Origin: a virus
Virus record (IMG/VR): IMGVR_UViG_3300013006_000088
Coordinates: 1-31,826 of that record
Strand: one strand, 5' to 3'
DNA: 31,826 bases
The notes under the pieces: model-generated
Database searches by the model: none
Told to the model about the DNA's origin: nothing
The model's input: only the letters and a program-made list of their open reading frames with translations
Program-made: the position numbers and the translations under genes
Shown: positions 18,083 to 23,605 of the stretch, piece after piece
Layout: the number at the start of each line of letters is the position of its first letter
Position numbering within the stretch: the stretch's first letter is position 1

Positions 18083-18759
18083 TCGCCTTTCAATTCGTTA
18101 GTGCGATTTCTAAAAAGTTTCATCAGTTCTTTGTGTTGCTCTTCATCTTCGGCTTTAAGTTTGTCGAAGATATTGCGGTTCACTTTGAACAGTTCGAGGA
18201 TGTCATCTTCACAAGTGACTTGTTCAAGTCCCTTCATGGAGATATCAAAGACTAACTTGATCCACTCATCCATTGGGTAGCCTGCATCAGCATCCAATAT
18301 AAGTTTCCAAGATTTGTCTTTACCTTCCATCTTCCGAGGTGCGGTTTTTGCTTTCGGTTCTGGTTTAGGTTCTGGTTTATCTTCCACTCGTGGGGAAGAA
18401 TCAATGATGTCATGTTCCACAATTTCCAAAGCAGCCATCCAGAGGTACCTCCGTTGGTAACTCAAAACCGCGCCCAAATTTTGGATCGGGTGAGCACCCT
18501 TCAGGTTTGCCTCGGCCATAGGAGAGGTCACAACGATCTGTGAGCCGTCTTCTGTGTCGGTGATACACAGGGTAGCTTGGATGGTATCAAACGACACCAC
18601 GCCGCACAGTCCAATATCGTCAAAGATAGTTTGGATATGAGGGATGAAGTCACCCAACTCAAAGTATGTATAGCCTGCAAACTTATTCATGCCAGACTTC
18701 TTCATCTCTGTACCTTGAAGCTTGACCCTAGCTTGCATTAGCTTTTTATGGACACTCAT
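18079..18759 (-). CDS. ERF-family single-strand annealing recombinase (226 aa)
   Basis: The N-terminal domain (about residues 1-120) has the ERF pattern: SGMNKFAGYTYFELGDFIPH, a beta region with SQIVVTSPMAEAN, then IQNLGAVLSYQRRYLWMAAL, the hallmark G-A-x-x-S-Y-x-R-R-Y segment. ERF proteins anneal complementary single strands after resection. A Lys/Pro/Glu linker (about 128-146) leads to a helical C-terminal region (150-226). The next gene is an SSB with a partner-binding tip and the upstream gene is an exonuclease, so a complete annealing pathway is encoded together. Starts with ATGA overlap to the upstream gene. Confidence 0.85.
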   Translation of the reverse strand: MSVHKKLMQARVKLQGTEMKKSGMNKFAGYTYFELGDFIPHIQTIFDDIGLCGVVSFDTIQATLCITDTEDGSQIVVTSPMAEANLKGAHPIQNLGAVLSYQRRYLWMAALEIVEHDIIDSSPRVEDKPEPKPEPKAKTAPRKMEGKDKSWKLILDADAGYPMDEWIKLVFDISMKGLEQVTCEDDILELFKVNRNIFDKLKAEDEEQHKELMKLFRNRTNELKGE

Positions 18760-19004
18760 GATGTAACCTTCTTAGTTGGACGACCTGGACTTTTCTTGGG
18801 TGTGCCATCCTTTTTCAAACCATACTTGTGGGTCTTAGCTTGAGTAACAGTCACTGTGTTAGGAGGCATCTGTTTCTTTGATGCTTCAACCTCATTAACA
18901 AGGTAATGAACTAATCGATTGACTTGCTTGAATGGCATATCTAAAAGACCAGTCAAGATTAATTCAGCTTCTTCACGAGAGACAATAATTTTTACTATGT
19001 TCAT
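18756..19004 (-). CDS. Small basic-tailed hypothetical protein (82 aa)
   Basis: I placed the start at 19004 (MNIVKIIVSR), because AAAGGA lies just upstream; an in-frame start at 19064 would overlap the nuclease gene by 64 bases. The C-terminal tail (KKDGTPKKSPGRPTKKVTS) contains a PGRP core like an AT-hook, so minor-groove DNA binding is possible. The N-terminal half is helical. It overlaps the nuclease stop and the ERF start by 4 bases each. Confidence 0.65.
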   Translation of the reverse strand: MNIVKIIVSREEAELILTGLLDMPFKQVNRLVHYLVNEVEASKKQMPPNTVTVTQAKTHKYGLKKDGTPKKSPGRPTKKVTS

Positions 19005-19876
19005 GATGTTTCCTTTGTTGATAAATACTCTTTGTACTGAGAGCAGAACTGGCTGACTTGGCAATACTTCTCGCAGCGCGTTCTCTCTCCCTCTCTAACC
19101 TCCAAGATGTATCCCTTGGTTAATACTGCCTCTGCTTCTTCGAGAGTTCTATGAACACTCTTAGCTCGCATACCGCCTTCTTTCTTGATGGCGTATGTGG
19201 TGGGCTTCTCCCACATCTCTTCTGAATTACAGTTGGCCATGTCGCCACCTGTCTCCATCTCAAACATCGCCTGTGCGTGTTTATGTATTCTTCCCTTGAT
19301 GAACTCTTCACGAGTAGCGAAGTCCCACAGTGGGATATCAATCGTAGCTACTGGTGATTGAGGATAAGTTTCCTTGGCCTGTGCATCACGAGCAGACCAG
19401 TCACGAATGATGGCAATGATCTGTAACTTACCCACAGGTTTCTTCTTGATGTGTTCCACCATCCATGCGTAGATGTTTAACTGACGATGCCAGTCATCCT
19501 TCTCGTTCATCACCGCCCACGCACCAGTGACCTTGTAGTCGGAGACAGTGATAGATCCATCGGCTTCTGTTTCTTGCAGGTCGATAGCACCTGAGATGTG
19601 CCATCCATCAAACTCGGTGTGAAGGCGTTCTTCGACTACATGGTTATCACCCTTGCCATGTTCTAAGATGTTATGAACAGCAGAGCCGAACAGTGACCAC
19701 ACCATCTCGCTTGCGTCCTGCTCAATGTCATCCCAGTGTTTGTGCTTTAGCTGCACGATACGAGGAGAGCTGATGATCTCGGTTGCAGAGATATGAGCCT
19801 TACCTTTTGAGTAGGTAGGGCGGTGTATGACATTGACGAATGTCTGTGGCAAATTGAACTTGTTTGTGAACTTCAT
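19001..19876 (-). CDS. PD-(D/E)XK exonuclease, RecB/Cas4-like (291 aa)
   Basis: Nuclease motifs: H68 in GSAVHNILEHG, D99 in HISGAIDLQ, D113-Y-K115 in TVSDYKVTG, and Q132 with Y136 in HRQLNIYAWMVE. This matches the RecB-type nuclease core (Cas4/AddB, PF12705 class). Three cysteines close together near the C-terminus (C268, C272, C278) plus C216 could hold an iron-sulfur cluster as in Cas4 and AddB. Its job is most likely resection of duplex ends to feed the ERF annealing protein two genes downstream. First gene of the minus-strand operon, with AGGAGAGG upstream and a good promoter at 19906-19934. Confidence 0.85.
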   Translation of the reverse strand: MKFTNKFNLPQTFVNVIHRPTYSKGKAHISATEIISSPRIVQLKHKHWDDIEQDASEMVWSLFGSAVHNILEHGKGDNHVVEERLHTEFDGWHISGAIDLQETEADGSITVSDYKVTGAWAVMNEKDDWHRQLNIYAWMVEHIKKKPVGKLQIIAIIRDWSARDAQAKETYPQSPVATIDIPLWDFATREEFIKGRIHKHAQAMFEMETGGDMANCNSEEMWEKPTTYAIKKEGGMRAKSVHRTLEEAEAVLTKGYILEVREGERTRCEKYCQVSQFCSQYKEYLSTKETS

Positions 19877-19905
19877 TTCCTCTCCTATGTGTTAGTTGGT
19901 GATGA

Positions 19906-19934
19906 ATCATACCTGATATATTTTAAGTTTGCAA
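19906..19934 (-). promoter_or_regulatory. Promoter of the recombination operon
   Basis: On the minus strand: TTGCAA (19934-19929), a 17-base spacer, then TATGAT (19911-19906), about 30 bases before the nuclease ATG. The spacer ends with TATCAGG, giving TATCAGGTAT across the -10 box, the same 10 bases found at the other minus-strand promoter. Confidence 0.65.
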
Positions 19935-19964
19935 TAGGTAGGTTAAAATATTTTTCATCAGGTA
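19909..19964. promoter_or_regulatory. Candidate operator region between divergent nuclease genes
   Basis: ACCTGAT at 19911-19917 and ATCAGGT at 19957-19963 are inverted copies, with TATTTTA and TAAAATA runs between them, forming an imperfect dyad about 53 bases wide. The left arm overlaps the minus-strand -10 box. The right arm lies just before the ribosome site of the VRR-NUC gene. A repressor binding both arms could shut off both directions; this is an inference. Confidence 0.4.
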
Positions 19965-19973
19965 GGAGAGACT

Positions 19974-20261
19974 ATGAGAAGAGCCATGAGAGTGGATGCA
20001 AATCAAGAGCAGATCGTGAGTGCTTTAAGGGCGCGCGGTGCGGGTGTGAGGGTGATATCACAGGGTGATGGGATACCAGATCTACTCGTAGGCTATAGGG
20101 GATTCACCATCCTAATGGAAGTTAAGGATGGTCAGAAAGTCCCATCTGCCAGGAAGCTCACGTTTGCTGAACAGAAGTTCTTTGATGACTGGCAGGGTGG
20201 GATGTTGGTCATTGTAAATTCTGTTGAAGAAGCACTTGAAACTTTGAAGAGGTGCGAGTAA
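19974..20261 (+). CDS. VRR-NUC domain nuclease (95 aa)
   Basis: A complete small VRR-NUC fold: E12-Q13 in ANQEQIVSALR, GDGIPDLLV (GxPD at 33-36) and E49-V-K51 in ILMEVKDG, then LTFAEQKFFDDW and a final helix. These are the PD-(D/E)XK catalytic residues of phage VRR-NUC proteins, which cut branched DNA such as junctions or flaps. It is transcribed away from the exonuclease/ERF/SSB operon and probably finishes the same pathway. AGGAG lies 7 bases before the ATG. Confidence 0.85.
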   Translation: MRRAMRVDANQEQIVSALRARGAGVRVISQGDGIPDLLVGYRGFTILMEVKDGQKVPSARKLTFAEQKFFDDWQGGMLVIVNSVEEALETLKRCE

Positions 20262-20322
20262 TATGTGTTCATTCCAGAGGGCTGGGTGTTTTGTAGGTTG
20301 CTTTTTTCCTTTGATTGGTTTT

Positions 20323-20350
20323 GTGGCTCCGTAACTGGGGCCACTTTTTT
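20323..20350 (+). terminator. Rho-independent terminator after VRR-NUC
   Basis: GTGGCTCC, a 6-base loop, then GGGGCCAC (8 pairs, one wobble), followed by six Ts. It lies 62 bases after the VRR-NUC stop. Confidence 0.8.
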
Positions 20351-20393
20351 CAGAGGCAATACACATGAGTATCTGGACGCTGAAACGTAAGGC

Positions 20394-20550
20394 GGACTAA
20401 CCTAGAAGCGGGAAGCCACAGTACACGCGGTCACTGTGGTAGCAAGACAGGGAAAAAGGTACTCAGTTGTGTTGGTGGTAAGCGGGTTAGCGCCGCGCGT
20501 TGTTCCTTAGTTCGGTTTTAACGCCATCACTGCTTCATGTGCCCACCAAC
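20394..20550 (+). ncRNA. Structured RNA element A (no gene before the nuclease-like ORF)
   Basis: The 211 bases between the terminator and the next ATG (20561) hold no convincing gene but several helices: CCACAGT/ACTGTGG (20416-20422 with 20433-20439); GTTGGTGG/CCACCAAC (20471-20478 with 20543-20550); and a hairpin GCGG-loop-CCGC at 20482-20496 with loop GTTAGCG. The segment CACTGCTTCATGTG (20528-20541) and this loop recur in the same order in element B near 21242-21325, where the paired arms have different sequences but still pair. An upstream part (GGACTA, GAAGCG, GGAAGCC) also recurs at 21363-21391. It resembles a tRNA D-arm but has no T-arm, so it is not a tRNA. It may be a leader of the downstream gene or a separate RNA. 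Confidence 0.5.
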
Positions 20551-20560
20551 AATCTCATTT

Positions 20561-21070
20561 ATGAACACAGAAGACAAACTAGCGTGGTGTGAGCAGGGTG
20601 AGCATGATGAGGCAGTGTTTGCTGTCAGTAGGCTATTCCAACTTGGTTTGGCTGGCCACATCAATCCGGAGAAGCTTACAAATAAATACACCCACGACCT
20701 GTTCGTACAGTTTAAATCTGACCTCAAGACAGTCAGGACTCCTCTCTTTAAATCCCAAAAGCTTTATGGTATAGACCCCCAGTATGCGGTGACCTTTAAC
20801 CTCAAGGATGGTGAGCGGTACGCCAAGCTATACCCCAATATTGTTGTGATCTTTGATGTTAAGTGGGAGCAAACGAGGATGGAGATAGGCGGTCAGGCGT
20901 ACCAGGTCAAGCCTATGCACGAGACTTACGCAGGGTTCTTGAATGACATCCGTAAGGCTATCATGAAGGGTGGTAATAAGAAGATCGAGTACGCCAGAAG
21001 GGTTGATGATGTCAGTGGTAATGCCAAAGCCAGTTGGGTATTTGATGTTAGGTTGCTACAAAAATTGTAA
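20561..21070 (+). CDS. PD-(D/E)XK nuclease-like protein between RNA elements (169 aa)
   Basis: I prefer the ATG at 20561 (MNTEDKLAWC). An in-frame ATG at 20537 lies inside the conserved CACTGCTTCATGTG of the upstream RNA element. Neither start has a Shine-Dalgarno sequence. Residues fit a restriction-nuclease fold: E17 in DEAVFAVSRLFQLG, D46 in YTHDLFVQF, and D54-L-K56 in KSDLKTVRTP. The remainder (DPQYAVTFNLKDGERYAKLY; NAKASWVFDVRLL) is mixed alpha/beta. I recognise relatives only as unnamed phage proteins, so the nuclease call is an inference from spacing of the acidic and Lys residues. It is flanked by structured RNAs on both sides and separated from the VRR-NUC gene by a terminator. Confidence 0.6.
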   Translation: MNTEDKLAWCEQGEHDEAVFAVSRLFQLGLAGHINPEKLTNKYTHDLFVQFKSDLKTVRTPLFKSQKLYGIDPQYAVTFNLKDGERYAKLYPNIVVIFDVKWEQTRMEIGGQAYQVKPMHETYAGFLNDIRKAIMKGGNKKIEYARRVDDVSGNAKASWVFDVRLLQKL

Positions 21071-21079
21071 GTAAGGTAT

Positions 21080-21109
21080 TGACACAGACTGATACTGTTT
21101 GATATATTC
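21080..21109 (+). promoter_or_regulatory. Strong promoter of a small RNA
   Basis: A perfect -35 TTGACA (21080-21085), an 18-base spacer and TATATT (21104-21109). Transcription would start near 21116, 10 bases after the preceding gene's stop begins the promoter, and no gene starts downstream on this strand before 22149. Confidence 0.7.
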
Positions 21110-21115
21110 CGATTC

Positions 21116-21236
21116 GTTACTGTTGCGAGTGACAAGTTAAGGCCACTTATGGCTATATTCCGCTTTACCTAATGCTTTCGGTAGGAGAGTCATTAGGCAA
21201 GGTCGCAACCGGAATGTAGCCTTAAGTGGCTTTTTT
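21116..21236 (+). ncRNA. Small structured RNA with own promoter and terminator
   Basis: A roughly 120-base transcript is bounded by a consensus promoter and a T6 run (21231-21236). Its core is a 21-base arm at 21143-21163 that pairs with 21210-21230 (19 Watson-Crick positions of 21). This is followed by a 7-base bulge on the 3' side and an inner stem CCTAATG/CATTAGG (21169-21175 with 21191-21197), extended by about four more pairs. The apical loop (21176-21190) contains GGTAGGAGAG, the same ten bases that form the ribosome site of the VRR-NUC gene. There is no ORF of note. Possible roles are a decoy for an RNA-binding protein or a regulator of early mRNA; alternatively it may be only an elaborate terminator with a promoter in front. 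Confidence 0.65.
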
Positions 21237-21241
21237 GTTAT

Positions 21242-21325
21242 GGGACTGGGACTGTGCAGTGGGTTAGCTCCACTGTGACGGTAAATGTTTTGAAAACACT
21301 GCTTTATGTGGGCAGTCTCAGTCTC
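21242..21325 (+). ncRNA. Structured RNA element B, paralogue of element A
   Basis: A closing helix GGGACTGGGACTG (21242-21254) pairs over all 13 positions with CAGTCTCAGTCTC (21313-21325), using two G-U wobbles. Inside are the hairpin CAGTGG-GTTAGCT-CCACTG (21257-21275), a small TGTTT/AAACA hairpin at about 21285-21297, and CACTGCTTTATGTG (21297-21310). The loop and last segment match element A (6 of 7 and 13 of 14 bases), while the helices differ in sequence but are kept as pairs, which is the mark of a conserved RNA structure. Confidence 0.5.
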
Positions 21326-21607
21326 TCCTACAGTAACTTGTCCCAAGGTTCTATCGGGTTTTGGACTAGCATGAGGGAAGCGTTGGAAGCCGAAAGGTGT
21401 AGAGCGCAGTCCACTAGTTCTACTACGTTCTTACTTGGGGCGAGAGCGCATAAGAAGATGCAAGCGCAAATGGGGGAGATGCCAGTAGTGTCCGTGGTTC
21501 GTTTCTGCGGGTGGCGGTACTGGTTCAGGCGACCATGCTAGACGAGGTTACTCTCGGAAAGCGCCTGATGGGGTGGATAAGTAATTACTTCTACCCCCAC
21601 CGGACAC
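21326..21607 (+). other. Gene-free, helix-rich stretch downstream of element B
   Basis: No convincing gene on either strand over 282 bases. Helices visible: GGACTAG/CTAGTTC (21363-21369 with 21414-21420, one wobble); CCAGTA/TACTGG (21482-21487 with 21518-21523); GTGTCCGTGG with CCA-c-CGGACAC (21488-21497 with 21597-21607); CAGGCG/CGCCTG (21526-21531 with 21562-21567); CGAG/CTCG (21543-21546 with 21553-21556); and a long hairpin centred on AAGTAATTACTT (21570-21597). The 3' arm ends exactly at the stop codon of the sigma-like gene. Possibly the rest of a roughly 370-base RNA with element B, or a replication origin. Confidence 0.4.
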
Positions 21608-22060
21608 TCAGTCAGTGGCTCCGTGGTGTAAAGTCTGCCAAGGGATTTGTCGTCCCTTAGGCAGAGCCATGTTCACCGAAGCCTTGTCGTCCACCATAGT
21701 GTAAGCCTTCCTGCGTAGTTTTCTGATAGCTTTGTCGTGGATCTGGGCGATCCTGGTGTAAGTTCGTTTAAAGCACCACCCGATCTCTGTAAAGTTTAAG
21801 TCCATGTAGTAATACATGAAGATGACTGACTCTTCTCGGACTGAGAGGACTCCTCCCTCTCGGTTTACGAGGTACATCCCATCCTTGATACTTAGTAGTT
21901 TGGTGATCAAGTCTCTATCCTCTACCCCTTCGAGGTCTGGTTCAGCAAAGCTAAAGCCGAACTCTGGCAGGGGTGGGAGTTCATCATTTCGTGTGTACCA
22001 GATATCTCTTATTCTGTGATCTAGACTTTTAATCTTTAACTTCCCATACATTGATGTCAT
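21608..22060 (-). CDS. Sigma-70 region 4-like transcription factor (150 aa)
   Basis: Residues 71-120 read VLSVREESVIFMYYYMDLNF, then TEIGWCFKRTYTRIAQIHDK and AIRKLRRKAY. This is the region 4 pattern of sigma-70 factors: LPxREExVI, a helix-turn-helix, RVxQIxxKAxRKLR. Region 2 motifs for -10 melting are absent, so it is not a complete sigma factor. It may bind -35-like sites with host polymerase, as small phage sigma-like or antitermination proteins do. The gene stands alone with its own promoter, facing away from the early operon; AGGAAA precedes the ATG. Confidence 0.75.
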   Translation of the reverse strand: MTSMYGKLKIKSLDHRIRDIWYTRNDELPPLPEFGFSFAEPDLEGVEDRDLITKLLSIKDGMYLVNREGGVLSVREESVIFMYYYMDLNFTEIGWCFKRTYTRIAQIHDKAIRKLRRKAYTMVDDKASVNMALPKGRQIPWQTLHHGATD

Positions 22061-22079
22061 GTTGCTTTCCTTTTGGCTT

Positions 22080-22107
22080 ATTTTATACCTGATACAAATA
22101 TTTTCAA
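22080..22107 (-). promoter_or_regulatory. Promoter of the sigma-like gene
   Basis: On the minus strand TTGAAA (22107-22102), 16 bases, TAAAAT (22085-22080). TATCAGGTAT (22094-22085) lies directly before the -10, identical to the element at the recombination-operon promoter. TATAAA at 22087-22082 is an alternative -10 that would place the element exactly as in the other promoter. Confidence 0.55.
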
Positions 22108-22114
22108 CTAACTG

Positions 22115-22141
22115 TTGACAATGGCAATTATAGTGTATACT
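22115..22141 (+). promoter_or_regulatory. Promoter of the early plus-strand operon
   Basis: TTGACA (22115-22120), a short 15-base spacer, TATACT (22136-22141). The start would fall at about 22148, directly on the ATG at 22149. It is back to back with the promoter of the sigma-like gene. Confidence 0.55.
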
Positions 22142-22148
22142 TCTGCAA

Positions 22149-22226
22149 ATGCGTAAACAAACTCGTAGAGAAGTGTATCATCTTGAGGTATGCATTACTA
22201 AACGTTTAGGAATGGAGGCTGTATGA
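22149..22226 (+). CDS. Possible 25-aa leader peptide, perhaps leaderless
   Basis: ATG at 22149, 25 codons (MRKQTRREVYHLEV...), with a TGA that overlaps the next ATG as ATGA (22223-22226). It is basic at the start. There is no ribosome site because the ATG sits at the predicted transcription start, so it would be a leaderless message. The right copy of the 19-bp inverted repeat lies inside it. It may be a coupling peptide for the next gene or a chance frame. Confidence 0.35.
   Translation: MRKQTRREVYHLEVCITKRLGMEAV
22190..22208. repeat. Right copy of the 19-bp inverted repeat
   Basis: ATGCATTACTAAACGTTTA, the exact reverse complement of 15574-15592. It lies in the 5' part of the early operon, between the divergent promoters and the first well-supported gene. 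Confidence 0.8.
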
Positions 22227-22423
22227 ATCCGAGGAGCGTGTATGTGAACGCATATATGGCGGGGTTGATATCGATAGATCAGCAGAACACGCCATATAAC
22301 GAGGTTGAAATTAAGGGTGACTTGGCTAGTCTTTTACAGTTTGCTGAGTTAACTATTCGGGATCGGGAGATAGATCAACATATGGAAGCAATGGAAAAAC
22401 TTATGAAGGAAAAAAATGACTAA
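22223..22423 (+). CDS. Small early protein with GDLxSLxQFA motif (66 aa)
   Basis: GGAGG lies 4 bases before the ATG. The segment VEIKGDLASLLQFAELTIRD (about residues 27-46) recurs in the 99-residue protein two genes downstream (VVEGDLGSLMQFADLVANAE), so the two are likely paralogues. The rest is charged helix. No function known to me. Confidence 0.7.
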   Translation: MNPRSVYVNAYMAGLISIDQQNTPYNEVEIKGDLASLLQFAELTIRDREIDQHMEAMEKLMKEKND

Positions 22424-22598
22424 TGAAGAAAGAGAATTGGATTTGCTAGTGGGTAACTTGGAAATGGAAGTAAAGCGTCTGAGACACATTGAGAAAACAG
22501 CCAGTCTGGTCGTCAATGTTTTTAGTAACACAATTGATTATCACATTTGGGATCAAGCTATGGATGCGCTTGAGGCTGCGCTAAAGGAGAAGCCATGA
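22416..22598 (+). CDS. Small early protein, helical (60 aa)
   Basis: AAGGAA precedes the ATG and the gene overlaps the upstream one by 8 bases. It is acidic and helical: ERELDLLVGNLEMEVKRL and AMDALEAALKEKP. No family recognised. The stop overlaps the next start (ATGA). Confidence 0.65.
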   Translation: MTNEERELDLLVGNLEMEVKRLRHIEKTASLVVNVFSNTIDYHIWDQAMDALEAALKEKP

Positions 22599-22894
22599 AC
22601 AAAGATGAAGTGATAGCCCTTGCTGAAAAGTGCAAGCTGGCCGTGCTTATACACAGTCAATGGACGCATGAAATTAGAAAGTTCACCGTGGTTGATTATG
22701 TTGTTGAGGGCGACCTTGGAAGCCTGATGCAGTTTGCCGACCTAGTAGCCAATGCCGAGCGTGAGGCGTGTGCAGACATAGCTGATTACAAATTGGACAA
22801 CAAAGGATTGACTGCATCTGACTCCCCAAAAGAATGGTGGAACTGTGCGTGTAAAAACATTGCAGATGCCATCCGAGCAAGGGGACAAGCATGA
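22595..22894 (+). CDS. Small early protein with GDLxSLxQFA and NIADAIRARG motifs (99 aa)
   Basis: Contains VVEGDLGSLMQFADLVANAE, then REACADIADYKLDN, and ends CACKNIADAIRARGQA. The REACA...AIRARG ending is frequent in small phage proteins of unknown role. It is a paralogue, by its first motif, of the 66-residue protein upstream. AAGGAG before the ATG and ATGA overlaps on both sides show operon translation. Confidence 0.7.
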   Translation: MNKDEVIALAEKCKLAVLIHSQWTHEIRKFTVVDYVVEGDLGSLMQFADLVANAEREACADIADYKLDNKGLTASDSPKEWWNCACKNIADAIRARGQA

Positions 22895-23133
22895 CTGATG
22901 ACGATGACATCCAAGAATACGCCCAACCTTGCCCAAACTGTGAGTTCCACAGGAAACGAGCACAACGCTGGCGTGAGGAAGCTTACAAACAATCGGGTTA
23001 TCCATTGCCTGAACGTGGGTGGGTAGGGCTATCGCAGGAAAACTTTTTAGAAGCTTGTCAGATTGCAGAGCGAGGCAACTATTTAGTTGCGTTTCAGCGT
23101 ATTCAACAAATTCTTAAGGAGCGCAACGAATGA
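22891..23133 (+). CDS. Small early protein with CPNC motif (80 aa)
   Basis: PCPNCEFHRKRAQRWREEAY near the start gives one CxxC plus His, too little for a confident zinc site. GWVGLSQENFLEACQIAE follows; the WVGL motif recurs in the next gene. Coupled by ATGA overlaps. Confidence 0.65.
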   Translation: MTDDDDIQEYAQPCPNCEFHRKRAQRWREEAYKQSGYPLPERGWVGLSQENFLEACQIAERGNYLVAFQRIQQILKERNE

Positions 23134-23357
23134 ACAACGAACCAGTAGCATGGCACTACCCAGACGGCAAGCCTGACCAATGCACAACAGACAAAGAGTA
23201 TGCAGAGAAAGAACCTGCTTGGACACCGATGTACTACAAGCAAGAGTGGGTAGGGCTGACTAAAGAAGAGCGACACGAAATCAGCATGGCTAATAAACCA
23301 TACGTTGCAGACATTATGGCGGCACATGAGGAAGAGCTTAAACGGAGAAACACATGA
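23130..23357 (+). CDS. Small early protein, EPVAWHYPDG type (75 aa)
   Basis: It opens NNEPVAWHYPDGKPDQC and has AWTPMYYKQEWVGLTKEERH, a layout (PVAW ... W.P.Y) that I recognise from many uncharacterised phage proteins. WVGL(T/S) is shared with the gene upstream. AAGGAG before the ATG. Confidence 0.65.
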   Translation: MNNEPVAWHYPDGKPDQCTTDKEYAEKEPAWTPMYYKQEWVGLTKEERHEISMANKPYVADIMAAHEEELKRRNT

Positions 23358-23554
23358 GCGAAGCAAGATTGAATGTATGGGAGAGGGCATTGGGTTGGCG
23401 TAAGAGGCAAATGATTATTCGTCAGCTTGACCCGATCTCTAACAAGATACGCAACGACACCTTGGAAGAGGTAGCTAAAGATTTTGAGGCTATGAAGAAT
23501 GGTGGAGACACCACGGCCAGCTTTGCTGTCTATGTAAGGAGTTTAAAAAAATAA
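23354..23554 (+). CDS. Small early protein (66 aa)
   Basis: Ends with NDTLEEVAKDFEAMKNGGDT, then TASFAVYVRSLKK, a C-terminus seen in unnamed phage proteins. The N-terminus is basic (WRKRQMIIRQL). GGAGAAA precedes the ATG, which overlaps the upstream stop by 4 bases. Confidence 0.65.
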   Translation: MSEARLNVWERALGWRKRQMIIRQLDPISNKIRNDTLEEVAKDFEAMKNGGDTTASFAVYVRSLKK

Positions 23555-23605
23555 ATAAATTTCTAGCACAACAACTGGCAATTAAAAGATTTTAAGGAGA
23601 AGAAA

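Noticed and set aside
20365-20400. 11-codon ORF with AGAGG upstream
   Set aside because: Too short to support; lies between a terminator and structured RNA.
20537-20560. Longer start for the nuclease-like gene
   Set aside because: The ATG falls within a segment conserved in both RNA elements, and there is no ribosome site; the 20561 start is preferred.
21242-21325. tRNA gene (D-arm-like hairpin inside a closing stem)
   Set aside because: No T-arm (GGTTCGA-type) and no fitting anticodon arm or CCA end; better described as a structured RNA.
21254-21541. GTG-started 95-residue plus-strand ORF
   Set aside because: No ribosome site, unlikely protein composition, and the region is full of RNA helices with a paralogue that lacks this frame.
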